64,000 nt of DNA from Azolla caroliniana (taxonomy: Eukaryota; Polypodiophyta): positions 12,586,001-12,650,000 of the forward strand of contig JBHGNT010000008.1 of assembly GCA_043228905.1 (NCBI GenBank). The letters run 5' to 3'. The notes beneath the pieces are model-generated. The model did not search any database. It was given only the letters and a program-made list of their open reading frames with translations, and was not told the origin of the DNA. Shown here piece after piece: positions 32,876-44,371 of this stretch. Position numbers and translations under genes: made by a program. The first letter of the stretch is position 1. Each line of letters starts with the position of its first letter.

Positions 32876-33705
32876 AGTAAACCTGGCAACCGATTCGGAT
32901 GGAGAGATATGGCATAAGAGGCTAGGCAACATGAGTGAAAAAGGAATGCATATCCTAGCTAACCAGGAACTTCTTCGAAAAGTGAAAGGAGTGCACTTGG
33001 TGAAGTGTGTCGACTGCTTAGTTGGAAAGTAGAACAGAGCAACATTCCACATGAGACCACCAAGGAGAAGCTGCATTGGAACTAGTACACACAGATGTGT
33101 GCTATGTAGATGCCCTACAATCAGACATTGTGGGCTTTTGTACTAAAGTCGAAGGACCAAGTACTATCATTCTTTAAGGAGTTCTAGGCTAGAGCTGAAA
33201 GAGAGTCGGATCAAAAGCTATAGAGATTGTCCGAATTGACAATGGTGGCGAATATATAGGGCAATTCGAAAAATACTGCAAGGCCCAAGGTATTCGAATC
33301 GAATACACAGTGCTGAAGACCCCTAAGTTGAATGGGCTTGTAGAGAGGATGAATCAGACGATAATGGAGAGAGTAAGGAGCATGTTGTCACATGCCAAGC
33401 TACTGAAATCATACTAGGTTGAGGCGATGTATACAACTGTTTATCTGATCAACAGTTTGCCCTCAATGCCCATAGAGGGTGTGGACAGGAAGGATGTCTC
33501 CTACTGACACTTGACGGTGTTCAGATGCTTAGTGTATATGCATGTGGCTAAGGATCAGAGGTCGAAGCTCGACAACAAGTCGAAACCATGCATATCTCTA
33601 AGGTACTCGGAGGATGAGTTCAATTACAGGCTATGGCACTTAGTTGACAAGAAGGTAGTGAGGAGTTGGGTCATAGTCTTCTTGGAAGACAAGATAATCG
33701 AGGAT
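32876..33705 (+). pseudogene. Copia-I integrase
   Basis: Finger: IWHKRLGNMSEKGM...CVDCLVGK, with stops on each side. Core fragments near 33230-33260 (NGGEY) and 33330-33420 (LNGLVERMNQ type). C-terminal block 33511-33705 (TVFRCLVYMHVAKDQRSK). Several deletions, including the first catalytic Asp region. Confidence 0.75.
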
Positions 33706-34818
33706 TAGAAGCAAGAGAAGTTGGAATCGACTTCCCAGTCAACCCCCACTACCATTGACTTAAGATTGGTCGAACCGACACAGTTGGCTATTCGGAGATA
33801 GTCAATTGGCATTGCCGAATCCGAGTCGGTCAACTCGGAGCAACCAACCAATACATATGAGTTGGAGTTGGTAGACCTATTGAAGTCAATTGAGGAATAC
33901 AAGTTGGAGTCGGTTAACCTTGAGCAACCGATCGACATGTATGAACCTGAGCCGAGAGAAGAGTCAGCAAAGACACTTGAATCGGAGCCAACAACGGGTG
34001 GAAGGAGATACCCACTCAGAGAAAGGAGAGCACCCACTACATACGCCAGTCAATACATCTTCTTGACTAATGAAGGTGAGCCGGAGTGCTACGATTATGC
34101 CATAGCCAACAAGCACAAAGGGAAATGGCTAACTGCAATTCAAGATGAGATGGACTCATTGCATGAGAATTACACCTACGACCTGGTTGAGTTGCCGAAA
34201 GGGAAGAGAGCACTCAGAAACAAGTGGGTCTACAAGGTAAAGACTATAGAAGCCGACAACACACCCAGATATAAAGCTCGCATTGTGGTGAAAGGGTTTC
34301 AATAGAAAAAGGGTGTTGACTTTAACGAAATGTTCGCACCAGTCGTGAAGATGACATCAATTCGAATCGTTCTGAGCATATCCGCCAATATGAATATGGA
34401 GATCGAATAGTTGGATGTCAAGACAACATTCCTACATGGGGAGTTAGACGAGGAGATCTACATGCAGCAGCTCGAAGGCTTTGTAGAGAAAGGGAAAGAG
34501 AACCTGGTGTGTCGACTGAAGAAAAGCTTGCATGGTTAGAAACAAGCTCCACGCCAATGGTACAAAAAGTTCAAATCCATCATGCTGGAACATGGGTTCC
34601 ATAAAACACAAGCTGATCACTGTGTATTTGTAAAAAGGTATGATGAAGGCAACTTCTCGATTCTCTTATTATATGTGGATGACATGTTGATAGTCAGACA
34701 AGACACGAAAAGGATCGTGAACTTGAAGCGAGCATTAGGCAAGTCGTTTGCCATGAAAGATCTTGGACCGGATAAATAAATCTTGGGGATGCACATAGTT
34801 CGAGATAGAACTAAGAAA
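33706..34818 (+). pseudogene. Copia-I reverse transcriptase
   Basis: 33862-34305 has a Glu/Ser-rich linker with EL/DSVNxEQP repeats, then RRYPLRERRAP and YELVELPKGKRALRNKW-type sequence. 34582-34779 has FVKRYDEGNFSILLLYVDDMLIV with the catalytic YVDD intact. TAG stops at 34303-34305 and 34540 region. Solo LTR M splits it at 34824. Confidence 0.8.
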
Positions 34819-34823
34819 GTGGT

Positions 34824-35299
34824 TGTTACCCAGATAAATGGGGAAGTGTCGGATTCGGAAATGAAGAAGGTTCGGAGTCGAAGTCGGATTCGGATCAGTA
34901 TAGAGGATTGATGAGTCAGCATATGGCCGAAGTAAAATTGAAATTATAAGTTAGTTAAAGATTTTGTAGTTCTTGCCATGTTTGGCAATATGTTTTTCTT
35001 GATGAGGAAGTTCTTCCGGTTGCCTATAAAAGGAACTGAAGACAGTGTAAAGAGACGTTGTTTTATTTAGTAATATAAAGTTAGTTTAGGAAATCTCTGT
35101 GTACAAAATGCTCTGTCAATCTATTTCCTTTTTGTTATAACTTATTACGTAAATAACGATCTTGATGCCTACTAAACATTGATAAGTTTACAACCAGTTT
35201 AGTATCTATTCATCTAAACCACAATTCATTGATAGAACGTTTGGTGAGCAATGTTCATCCTATACTGTGTTGACAATAGTTATTGTCGACCGAACAACA
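34824..35299 (+). repeat. Solo LTR M (476 bp)
   Basis: TGTTACCC...CGAACAACA with exact 5-bp duplication GTGGT at 34819-34823 and 35300-35304, inside copia I reverse transcriptase. CCTATAAAAGG near 35020-35030 is a TATA box on the plus strand. No internal domain remains, as after LTR-LTR recombination. Confidence 0.8.
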
Positions 35300-35304
35300 G
35301 TGGT

Positions 35305-35456
35305 GTGGTTGTCACAAGAGAAGTATCTAACAAAGATCTTAGAAAGATTCAACACATTCAAAGGAAAGCCAGTCGGCTCTATGTTGCCGACAAACTGCAG
35401 GTTGAATGTGAGGCAATGCTCGAAGAGCGAGAAGGACAAGGCCGAGATGAGGAAAG
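35305..35456 (+). pseudogene. Copia-I reverse transcriptase, middle fragment
   Basis: WLSQEKYLTKILERFNTFKGKPVGSM, colinear with copia C. It is cut at 35456 by copia O and continues at 53409. Confidence 0.8.
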
Positions 35457-35632
35457 TGTTGAATACGGTGTTGTGTTGTTACGCGCGTGCGTGTAGAATG
35501 AGGCGGGACCATAGGGGGTCTTGGACCGAGGAGCAAGAGAGTAGGAGGGGAGCGAGAAAACAACGACCGTGCTTTGCACTCACACAAATACACAGAAACC
35601 ACAACTCATTGGAACGAGATTGACGTGTGTAT

Positions 35633-35698
<66 letters not shown>

Positions 35699-36510
35699 TG
35701 AAAGGGGTTAGAACCGGCGGGCCGGTGAGCGACAAGTATTGACGCCTACATGCACACACGCACACACGCACACATGCACACAGACACACAGACGCGAGAT
35801 GGAAACTCTGCCAGAAGCACTCGGGCGTTCCGCGGAATAGAGTCAACCTCCCGAAAACCTGCACAACGCAAACACAGAGAAAGACGGAGGAGAAGAGCTC
35901 GGTCCCCGTTCGACAACACTTCCTCCTCGACAACATCGATCCCCATTACGATTCCTCTCCCTCTCTTTTATAGCCCAAGGAGGGAGGCCACAACCTGTTA
36001 CATCATCTTTATTCTCTGTCCTTTTTGACAGAGATACGCCTCGATTTCCTACTAAACAAAGGCGTGCTACCTAGGATATTCATATAAGCCGACTTGTACC
36101 TAAACGTATATATTACAACAAAACTTGTGCCTATGTATAAGGGCCAGTTCGCGCTCATTATTCTCCGATTCCGCCTAGGGATGGTTTTCTCCATGATGAC
36201 GGGCTTCTAATGGACGTATTCACACCGTCTCCTTTTGTACACGCTAGGTTTAGGCTATTTATGTAATTAGTGAGAAGGGTAGTTGCCCTAAGTCAGTCAG
36301 TATATATAAACTGAGTTTGTAACCTAGTTAAATGGAGGTGCTTTAAGTTGAAATATACTCTTGACACTGTGCCCAACGGTCTCTATCTCTTGTGTACCAG
36401 TTGTATTGTTTGTCTATGCTGCCATCAAATTTACGATCTTGCATTCTTTCTCGATCTTATCCCAGAAGAGTGTTGATCTTGTTTCACATTAGATGATGTT
36501 GATCCCAACA
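35457..36510 (+). repeat. 5' LTR of Copia-O, interrupted
   Basis: TGTTGAATACG (35457-35467) is followed by insert P and continues GGCTTCTAATGGACG (36202) to CCCAACA (36510). The uninterrupted 3' LTR at 53084 confirms the join. Confidence 0.82.
35468..36199. mobile_element. Insert P in Copia-O LTR, type unknown
   Basis: About 730 bp, absent from the other O LTR. Contains (TA)n at 35636-35694, a CA-rich tract 35752-35795, and a minus-strand TATA-like GGCTATAAAAGAG near 35965-35977. It could be a solo LTR, but its ends and duplication (ACGG/ACGG, or an imperfect TGAATACGG/TGATGACGG) are unclear. No coding motif. Confidence 0.45.
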
Positions 36511-36602
36511 TTTGGTATCAAAGCTTGGTATTGTTTGATTCTGTTGCCGCCATCTATCTAACCTCCATCAGCAACTCTTTTGTTGTACACCTTGAAGATC
36601 TC

Positions 36603-37002
36603 TGTAAAAAGTAACGTGTGGAAGCAAGTATGAAGACCGAACAGAAGAAAGAAAACTCAGGTTTAATGGAGAGCTTGAGCTTACGCAGTATACACGGGAG
36701 AGACAGAGAGAGTGAGAGAAAACACAAGAACTATATTCAACAAAAAATACTCGATTCACTACTCTATACATATGTGTGTTCCATGAACACTTTTATACAA
36801 GTCCTCGAAGGACTGACCGAAGTACTGACCATACTTCAATGCTCTTTAAGAGATCCTACACTAACTTCCAAATATATTCCTCACGGAATATCTTTCCTAA
36901 CGGCCTCCCGGTTTACGCACTCGGCCTAACCGATCGGTCCCAACCGATCGGGTTCTCGGCTTCTTCAGCCGATCCGGCCGATGTTGAGCTTGTCTCTCAA
37001 CA
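36603..37002 (-). repeat. 3' LTR of Copia-Q (400 bp)
   Basis: Plus reading TGTAAAAAGTAACG...CTCTCAACA, followed by CTCCCCCTCAA, the purine tract on the minus strand. TATAAAA (minus) at 36791-36797. Confidence 0.92.
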
Positions 37003-37191
37003 CTCCCCCTCAAGCTCAACTCGAGGCTCTTCGGGATCCTCGGGCTCACAGCTCCGGTTCCTCTTGGCTTCACGCCTCGCTCGCGCTCCTCGACCTGTTC
37101 GACTCCGCGCGCTTCGACCCTTCTGGTCGGCTTGTCTGCTCATGCGGCCCTTATCAGCTCTTCTGCTATTGCGGTGTTGATGCTTCTCCTG

Positions 37192-37833
37192 CTACCTTTT
37201 CTTCCGCTTGGGCCTCGGTTGATTCAGCGTATCTGAATCAAACATCTGAACCGACTCGGCTACCTCCGATCGGTTTTCGTTCCCGTCCGAGTTGGCTGTC
37301 TCCAACTCGTCTTCGGTCTTCTCGCCCTTGGTAGCGTCATCTTCCCCATGCGTGGTTGGCTTCGGCTCTCTCCTTCGGCTGCTCCCCTTCTGTCCGCTTC
37401 CGGTCTTTTTCGCGGGTCCACCCTCAGCTTCTTCAGCCGATCCGAAGTCGAACTCGACAACCGAGTCAATCGACTCGGGGTCGCGATCTCCGCTCCTTTC
37501 CTGCTGCCTTGCTTGGTCATTCGGGATTGTTCTCCCCCTCAATTTTGGCACGTCGAGGTGACGCAATCCGAGCGCACCTGAGAATTGCCGCAACTTGTCC
37601 AGACCAAGGGGCTTAGTGAAGATGTCGGTAGTCTGCCGATCTGTCGAAACGTACTGAAGTTCGACTTCACCGGAAAGGACACGCTCATGGACGAAATGGT
37701 AGTGCACCTCAATGTGCTTGGTCCGTGCGTGGAAAACGGGGTTTTTCGCGAGCTGGATGCTACTGAGGTTGTCGGAGTAGATCGTCGTCGGATCTGACAC
37801 CTCCTCTTGTAGGTCCTTAAGTAGCCGCTTCAA
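37192..37833 (-). pseudogene. Copia-Q RNase H end with C-terminal tail
   Basis: KRLLKDLQEE, NLSSIQLAKNPVFHARTKH and TDIFTKPLGLDKLRQF form the RNase H end. The frame then stays open about 100 residues past its normal end (from GRTIPNDQAR): an acidic stretch (FDFGSAEEAEG), a basic Ser/Arg stretch, and a terminal PKRKKR, which looks like a nuclear-localisation signal. Copia B has the same block with stops. Function unknown. Confidence 0.75.
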
Positions 37834-39128
37834 GCATATGGCTTCGCATGTCGCGACAGCCGCTCCTCGATACTCAGCTTCGGTGCTCGACAGTGCAACT
37901 ATCGGCTGCTTCTTACTGCTCCACGCGATCGCGACACTCCTGAGGGAGAACGTGTATCCGGATGTGGATCGGCGATCGGCGGCGTTGCCAGCCCAATCAG
38001 CATCGGTGTAGCCGACTAACTGTGCGGCTGCACCGGTCCAATATAGCAGTCCCCGGTCCTTAGTGTCGTTGACATACCGAAATATGCATTGCGCACACTA
38101 AAGGTGCTCCTCGGTAGGTCATGCCATGAACTGACTGATCACTCTGACCAGATAACTGAGGTCGGGTCGGGTCATGGTCAAGTATATGAGGCTTCCGACA
38201 ATTTGTCGGAACCTCGTCGGGTCGCATACCTTTCCCGTATCGGGACGAAGCTTGACGGTTCTGTCCAGAGGAGTCGAGACTGACTTACAGTCGGCCATCC
38301 CGAATTTGAAGAGCATACTCAGCACGTAGTGACGCTGGCTGATCAATATGCCTTCGGGGGTACGGATCACTTCGATCCCGAGGAAGTAATGAAGGTCCCC
38401 CAGATCCTTCATGTCGAACGATGCCGCAAGCTGGAGCTTCACGCGGTCGATTTCACGTAGGTCGGCGCTGGTGATGACCAAGTCATCAACATATAGTAAA
38501 ATACTAACTTGTCCGAGTCGACCTTTCCTGATGAACAGGGAAGAGTTCGATTTTGACGTGATGAAGCCAATCCGACGCAGTTGTTGCGTGATCTTCGCGT
38601 TCCAGGCACGCGGGGCTTGCTTCAGTCCGTAAAGGAACTTCTTCAGTCGGCATACTGCCGAGGAGTTCGTGCCAGAGTGAAATCCGGGGGGCTGTACCAT
38701 GTACACCTGTTCCTCAAGGTCACCTTGCAGGAACGCATTCTTTACATCCATCTGATGTAAGTGCCACCCCTTCACCGCAACTACTACGAGCAGAACACGG
38801 ACGATCGTCATTTTCGCGACCGGCGCAAACGTCTCATCGTAGTCGATGCCGTGTTTCTGCGCGTAGCCCTTTGCCACTAACCGAGCCTTGTACGGGTTGA
38901 CCGAGCCATCGGTGTTGTACTTGACCTTGTACACCCACCTACACCCGATCGGTTTTACCCCTCTTGGTGCGTCAACCAGGTCCCAGGTCTCGTTCTCCGC
39001 CAATGCGTGCTTCTCTTCCTCCATCGCGGCACGCCAATTCGCGTCTTTAGCCGCTTCTGCGTAGCTCTCCGGCTCACGCACTTCCGCTACACGGGTCATG
39101 TACGCATAATGATGCGCCATGTACTCGT
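37834..39128 (-). pseudogene. Copia-Q reverse transcriptase and RNase H
   Basis: The 39147-38119 frame reads NEYMAHHYAYMTRVAE, GVKPIGCRWVYKVKYN, AFLQGDLEEQVYM, KKFLYGLKQAPRAW and the catalytic YVDDLVITS. TGA at 38119-38121 stands for Arg in B, and TAG near 38100 for Gln in B, both C-to-T type. RNase H (GYTDADWAGNAADRRS) follows. The residues before NEYM belong to the R LTR. Confidence 0.85.
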
Positions 39129-39275
39129 TGTCGTGAAGATCCGTCACTACGCGCGGATCATGAGGTGAAACCGCCGGGGTTCTGGACCAAAAGGATTCAA
39201 AGTCGGTACAAGCTTTGGCGAGAAAGTACTTAAGATAGATTGGGAAAGAGAGAAGTTGAGATTAAACGATTGAGA

Positions 39276-39338
39276 GATATTGATTGAACTTTTATCTTTG
39301 GATTTAAGAAACAAGTTACACCATCAATTTGATAACGA
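39276..39338 (-). other. tRNA-like segment R2
   Basis: Minus strand: TATCAAATTGATGG (39321-39334) and AGTTCAATCA (39281-39290). Weak. Sense of the LTR. Confidence 0.35.
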
Positions 39339-39583
39339 ATTTCTTCTTCTTAATTTCATAATAAAAAAAACGTCCTTTTTTCTCCTCCCCCTTCCTTCTT
39401 TTATAGATGCTCTCATGCATATGATGCATGTGAGGGTACAAGAGATGCATAAATTGCATGTTTGCCATTTGGCGCTTATGTATTACATGTGGTGCATGAT
39501 AACCATGTCACTCATTTTAGCTCTCATGTATGAGAATTTACATGTAAAAGTACAATGATAGAAATATAAATTCAACTAAATAG

Positions 39584-39648
39584 CATGGCTTAATGGTAAG
39601 CCAATTGACTCCTAACTTGGAGGTGCAAGGTTCAAATCCTTACTTGCC
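39584..39648 (+). other. tRNA-like segment R1
   Basis: Plus strand: TGGCTTAATGG (39586-39596) and GGTTCAAATCC (39629-39639), both near consensus. The D-arm GGCT/AGCC and T-arm AAGG/CCTT can pair; there is no matching acceptor stem. The best tRNA-like segment here, antisense to the LTR. Confidence 0.65.
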
Positions 39649-39699
39649 CTCCTTGTATATGTATATATATTTATATATTTATTTATCTAATCGCCGGTC

Positions 39700-39950
39700 G
39701 TCGGTTCGTCGGATGCCGCCGGATACTGGTGCCGCCATCGGATGCCGTCGGTTACCGGTGCCTCGCCGGATGCCATCGCCAGATACCGGTGCCGCCGTCG
39801 GATGCCGTCGGTTACCGGTGCCTCGCCAGATGCTGTCGCCGGATATCGGTGCCGCCACCGGATGCTGTCGATTACCGGTGCCTCGCCGGATGCCGTCGGT
39901 TACTGGTGCCGGATGCCGTCACCGGATTGCCGTCGGATTACCGGCTCTAT
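39700..39950. repeat. 60-bp minisatellite in R LTR
   Basis: About four imperfect units built on GATGCCGTCGGTTACCGGTG with period near 60 bp. The period is a multiple of three, so every frame repeats every 20 residues. I do not call a gene. Confidence 0.7.
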
Positions 39951-40416
39951 CGTCGGTCTGGTTTTGGTTGGCCAAAACCCTTTACAAGTAGCTAGCCCAC
40001 CTCCACTCTTAGTTCAAGTTACCTTGAACTCTCTATGCTCCACACATAGACACAAAGATAATATCTTTTGTTCCACCTTATATATGATGAGAGCCGTATT
40101 TGTCGTGCCTATGTGGGATATCTCACAATTTTCTCTTTTCCTTTCACAAACTTTATACCCTCATATCTTGACATTTAGTTGTCCGTTTCTCGTGTAATAA
40201 AGTGCATTCGAAACCTCCATCATTTTGTACTTAGATATTAAATTTATTTAAAATGTTATCTTCACAATTATTGTTTATGTGATTTATACTTGATTTTGTA
40301 TGTTTTATGGGATTTTCACACTATTGCCGAAAATCTTCACGACATCCACCCCCACCAAACCGCACGTCCTCTGGTACGTGCCAAGAAAAGAGAAAGTGAG
40401 ATTTCGGCTACGATGA

Positions 40417-41376
40417 TCAATTAGATTCCTCCATGTCTTCATTTTCATCCGCCTTGTTATGTTCATCGTCGAGGTAATCGAGGTCAGGATCCTTGTCTTG
40501 TCTTTTCTTTAAAATCTTTACTCTTTTTCTTGCAATGGGTACGGCTAACCTTGATCCGTCTAGTTCCGCAAGGTGGTATGTGGCATTATCGTTGGCACTT
40601 GTCACCACATACGGCCCGAACCATCTTCTTGTGAACTTCCTTGTTGTACTGTGTTGATTGTCAAGAGTGCCGTCGTAAACCAAAATCCAATCCCCTTCTT
40701 CAATCTTCTTGGGACGAAGTCGATGCGTGTTGTCGAACCGAACCTTGTTCTTTACTCGGGCTGCCTTCATCATCTTTCGCGCTTTTTCTAAATCTTCAGG
40801 TCTTCTTTCAAGTTTCCTTATCCATGCTGCTAATAACTCTTCTCGGCTCATCTCGTTCTCCCACGGTATCGCTACCCATGAGGTGATCGTCCTTTCGATG
40901 GGCATAATCGACTTTTGTCCATACATAAGCTCCGTCGGCATATACCCTGTCACCGAGCTATGTGTCGTTCTATCGGCCCACAAGGCATAGGGTAATAGTC
41001 GTGGCCAATTCCCGACTCGACCGTTGCATGCCCGTACGATGGCTTTAACGATAGGTCCATGCCCTTGCTCGATCTTCCCATTTGCTTCCGCATTGTAGGC
41101 AATCGTGAGGGAGAGCTTCACTCCTAGTCTTTCGAAGAGCTCCGTCACTTCGTGTGCGTCCAACTCCCCTCGGTCGGCCACTATCTTCCCTACACATCCA
41201 TATCGGCAAACAACATCTTCAAGTAGAAATTTGCAAACGGTTGAAGTCATCTTATTTGTCAAGGCTCGTCCTTCCACTTGATTTGTCAAGTCTTCCCTTG
41301 CCAACGCTAAGTACTTCATTTGTCCCACTCCCATTGGCATCGAGACCAGATCCACCATCCATTTGAAGTGTATGGT
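40417..41376 (-). pseudogene. Gypsy-R integrase
   Basis: From MVDLVSMPMGVGQM (first Asp) through KIVADRGELDAHE (second Asp) to AYNAEANGKIEQGH (Glu), then LPYALWADRTTHSSVTGYMP and the GPY-type block (FTRRWFGPYVV). The core and C-terminal frame of 313 residues is open and well preserved. A stop lies just upstream at about 41386. Confidence 0.85.
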
Positions 41377-42330
41377 GAGTGGTTATGTAGGCTTTAACTC
41401 ATCACGATGACGTATATTTAAATATACTTGGCAAGTTTCGCATGTGGACATGAAATGGAGTACATCTTTGTACATGCTTGGCCACTAGTACTTCTCCTTC
41501 AACTTTTCGAATGTCGCTCATGTTCCTCTATGACTTGCCCAAGCACTCTCGTGGAATTCGGTCATCAGCATCTCTTGCTCTTCTTTCTTTACCACCACTC
41601 GACGTGGTATTCCTGTCCTTCTTTTTGGATGTCGCCAAAGGAATCCTCCCTTCAAGAAGTATCGGTAAGCTTTCTTTCGGATTCGTAGGGCCTCCTCCTT
41701 TGTCAACGAAGCATCTGTCGTCAATGTTCTTAGGAATCTACCGATGAGTAACCACTCTCCTTCGTACTCATTCTCGTTGAAGGCGTGGAGGGTTTGCGTG
41801 TCCTGGTCTTCCACCGACAATTGAGCCATCTTGAAGAAGTCGAGGGCGACATCTTCATCTTCCGAAACCATGTTACTTCCATTTGAAAATCTTGCCCTGG
41901 ACAGCATGTCAGCCATGGCGTTCTTCTTCCCTGCAATGTGACGGATCTCTGGGTTTAAAGACTTGATGTAGGCAATCAACCTTAGCATAGCAAGATCTGG
42001 GGTCGCACATCCCGAGACCATTCCGAAAATTGGGAGACAATCTGTCTCTATTATCACTTCTGACCCGATCAGGTAATCTTTGTCCGTCTTCACTGCCGAC
42101 ACAATACCCCAAAGTTCCCGCTTGACTTGGGCATATCTTTATTGCCGTTCGCTGAGAACCTTTGCTCCGAACCGGACGGCATATCGCACATTATCTTCAC
42201 CTTCTTGATTGATGACCCACCCGATTCCGGTTGGGCTCGTATCTACGGTCACGTAAATTGGTTTCCCTTCGGCATAGTCGGCCTTCCTTAATGCTGGAGC
42301 TTCAAGAAGCAGTTTCTTTAATCTTTGCAT
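41377..42330 (-). pseudogene. Gypsy-R RNase H and integrase zinc finger
   Basis: VTVDTSPTGIGWVINQEGED, KVLSERQ, ELWGIVSAVKTDKDYLIG and AMADMLSRARF mark RNase H. FHESAWASHRGT is the start of the integrase finger, ending near 41400-41440 with a Cys pair. It is broken by TAA at about 42139-42141. Confidence 0.8.
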
Positions 42331-42331
42331 C

Positions 42332-43942
42332 GGCCTAGTAGAACTTGGGCAAGCTCTTCTCCTCCAGCATTGCCCGTGCCGCTACCACAATTGACCGATT
42401 CTTCCTCTAGGCCACGCCGTTCTGCTCCGGCGTGTATATACAACTGAATTCGCGTCGAATTCCCATTTGTTGTAGATAACCGTTGAATTGACCGGAAAAG
42501 TACTCTTTCCCGCCATCCGACCGTAGGCACTTGATCTTTCGTCCCGTTTCCGTTTCCACGAACCCTTTGAGGTCCCGGAAACAGTCGAAGACTTTGCTCT
42601 TCCTCTCAATGAGGTAGATCCACGTGTGCCGCATGTGATCGTCGATAAAGGAGACGAAATATCGGCTCCCGCCAAGACTAACGTTTTGTGCCGGCCCCCA
42701 TACATCGGAGTGTATAAGGTCGAGCTTGTTCCGGCTCCGGTTTCGCTCATTGGGGAAAGGAAGTTGGTGTTGCTTCCTAAGCTGGCAGGCTTCACAAATT
42801 TGTGCCTTTCGGCCACTAAATTTGGGCAATCCGAACACTACCTGTTTCGATTGCAAATCTTGAAGCCGCTGGTAGTTGACGTGGCCTATCCGCTTCTGCC
42901 ACAAGTCGATGTCCGACTCGGATTTTTGTCCCTTCGCGAACATTGCGGTGCCGTCGTCAGTGGAGTCGAGGATGAACATCCTCCCGTCTCTGCACCCTTG
43001 CGCAAACACACGGCCTTCTTCCTCAATGAAGCACCCGAGGTGTGTAAACCGAACCTCTATCCCTTGGTCGACGATCTGTCCGACCGAGACCAAGTTCTTC
43101 GTGATTGTCGGAACGTGCAACACGTTCATGAGTTTCCCTTTCTCCCCGACATGGCTAAGGGGAACTTCTCCGACATTCGCGATCGGATGTGGAGTGTCTT
43201 CTCCAGTTGCGACTACTCCAGGTTGTATCGGTTTTTTAAGGTACGAGAACCACTCCTTATGGCTCGTCATGTGGTTTGACGCGCCGGAGTCTACGTACCA
43301 CACCTCGTCCGATCTCGGGGTGGTCCGTTTCATTGAGTTTGCTTCGTGTCTCGTCACGAAGGCAGACCCTTCTCCGACTCTCCTGGAGTCTTCGACGTAG
43401 TGCGATCGCTGCCGATTTCCCTTGTCGGTATGTCCGGAACCGGTTCTCTCCGAATCGGCGCGCTTCTTCCAGCACTCACTTTCCCTGTGGCCTTTCTTGC
43501 CACAGTACCAGCACTCTGCGATGGCCTTCCCTTGCCGGTTCTCATCGCTTCGACTCCCCCTATTTCCGGAGGGTCCGGAGTTGCTGTCGGCATCACTTCG
43601 GTGCCTTCTTCCTTGATCTCTTCGGCCGCCTCCATTGCGCACCGACTCGCCTCGTCCTCCACGTCCACGGGGCCTATCTCCCTCCGTGTACAACATTCTG
43701 TTGTCGATGTGCGTGCTTGTAGACGCACCCGCGTGGTTCTCCTCTACCAGGAGCATTGACTGTAAGTCGAAAAAGGACGGCGTATTCTCCCGGGTACACA
43801 CAACCGTCCGGAACGCTCCGAATTTTGACGCCAAACCTCTGAGACAGATCTGGACCATCTCGCTCTCCTCGATGTTCACCTCTATGGAGGCGAGGGAGTC
43901 GCAGATATCCTTGATCTTCGAGGTATAGTCCGCCACCGACAT
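42332..43942 (-). pseudogene. Copia-Q gag C-terminus, protease and integrase
   Basis: The 43942-42407 frame holds the gag end, an intact zinc knuckle CWYCGKKGHRESEC, protease YVDSGASNHMT, and integrase finger LWQKRIGHVN...CEACQL. The core follows with SDVWGP, RSDGGKEY and QNGVA. A TAG at 42407-42409 is in the conserved AERKNR motif, and another at 42335-42337 replaces the Trp of KFYW. This copy verifies several of the lost codons of copia B. Confidence 0.87.
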
Positions 43943-44287
43943 GTCGCGTTTTCATAGGTTGCTCAACTCCTATCGGAGCTGAAGCTTCCTAGCTGTGGTG
44001 CTCGCGGTGAAAATCTTCTTCAGATTTTCCCACGCACCCTTCGGCGTCTTTGCATCCCGAACATAGCTCAATAGTTGTTCGCCCACACACGACGCGAAGC
44101 AGTATAATACCCTGCTCGCCGATTGCTCCTACGATGGGAAATCTCTGTGTGTCGATTCGGGTGCCGTGTCCTTAGCTCCTTCAACATAACTCCAGTAGCC
44201 GTGCCCGAGCAGGTACTGGTGCATCTTGTAAGACCAAGACGCGTAGTTGGTTCTGTCGAGCTTCTCTGTTGGAAGCGAGCTCGCCAT
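43943..44287 (-). pseudogene. Copia-Q gag N-terminus
   Basis: ATG at 44287, 84 bases after the primer site. MASSLPTEKLDRTNYASW is the typical copia gag start. LLSYVRDAKTPKGAWENL follows. In-frame stops: TAG near 44130 and TGA 43952-43954, both where B has a sense codon. Confidence 0.8.
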
Positions 44288-44371
44288 GACTCTATCTATC
44301 GTTCTTCTTGTTCTTCTTCGGCAAGCTATGTCGGCTGCAGAGAGGTTCTCAACCCTCGCGCTCTGATACCA

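Larger units (their letters stand above)
39129..40344 (-). repeat. 3' LTR of Gypsy-R (1216 bp)
   Basis: The ends are a perfect 12-bp inverted repeat TGTCGTGAAGAT/ATCTTCACGACA. It has an ATGCAT-rich block (39408-39520), tRNA-like segments on both strands, and a ~60-bp-period minisatellite at 39700-39950. Purine tract (GGTTTGGTGGGGGTGGA, minus) adjoins at 40345. Confidence 0.85.
39129..42331 (-). mobile_element. Gypsy-R, truncated at its 5' side
   Basis: Minus strand: RNase H, integrase, purine tract, 3' LTR (39129-40344). The 5' LTR, gag, protease and most of reverse transcriptase are absent, and sequence passes directly from RNase H (QRLKKLLLEAP) into Q integrase at 42331. Q also lacks about 740 bp there, so one deletion probably removed both. 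Family of G. Confidence 0.82.

Noticed and set aside
35636-35694. (TA)n as an origin or regulatory site
   Set aside because: A plain microsatellite with no further support.
39584-39648. A functional tRNA gene
   Set aside because: D- and T-arms pair, but there is no acceptor stem and the anticodon arm is irregular.
39593-40197. Repeat-rich proteins from the R LTR minisatellite
   Set aside because: Several frames are open only because the 60-bp period is divisible by three; no start context or homologue.
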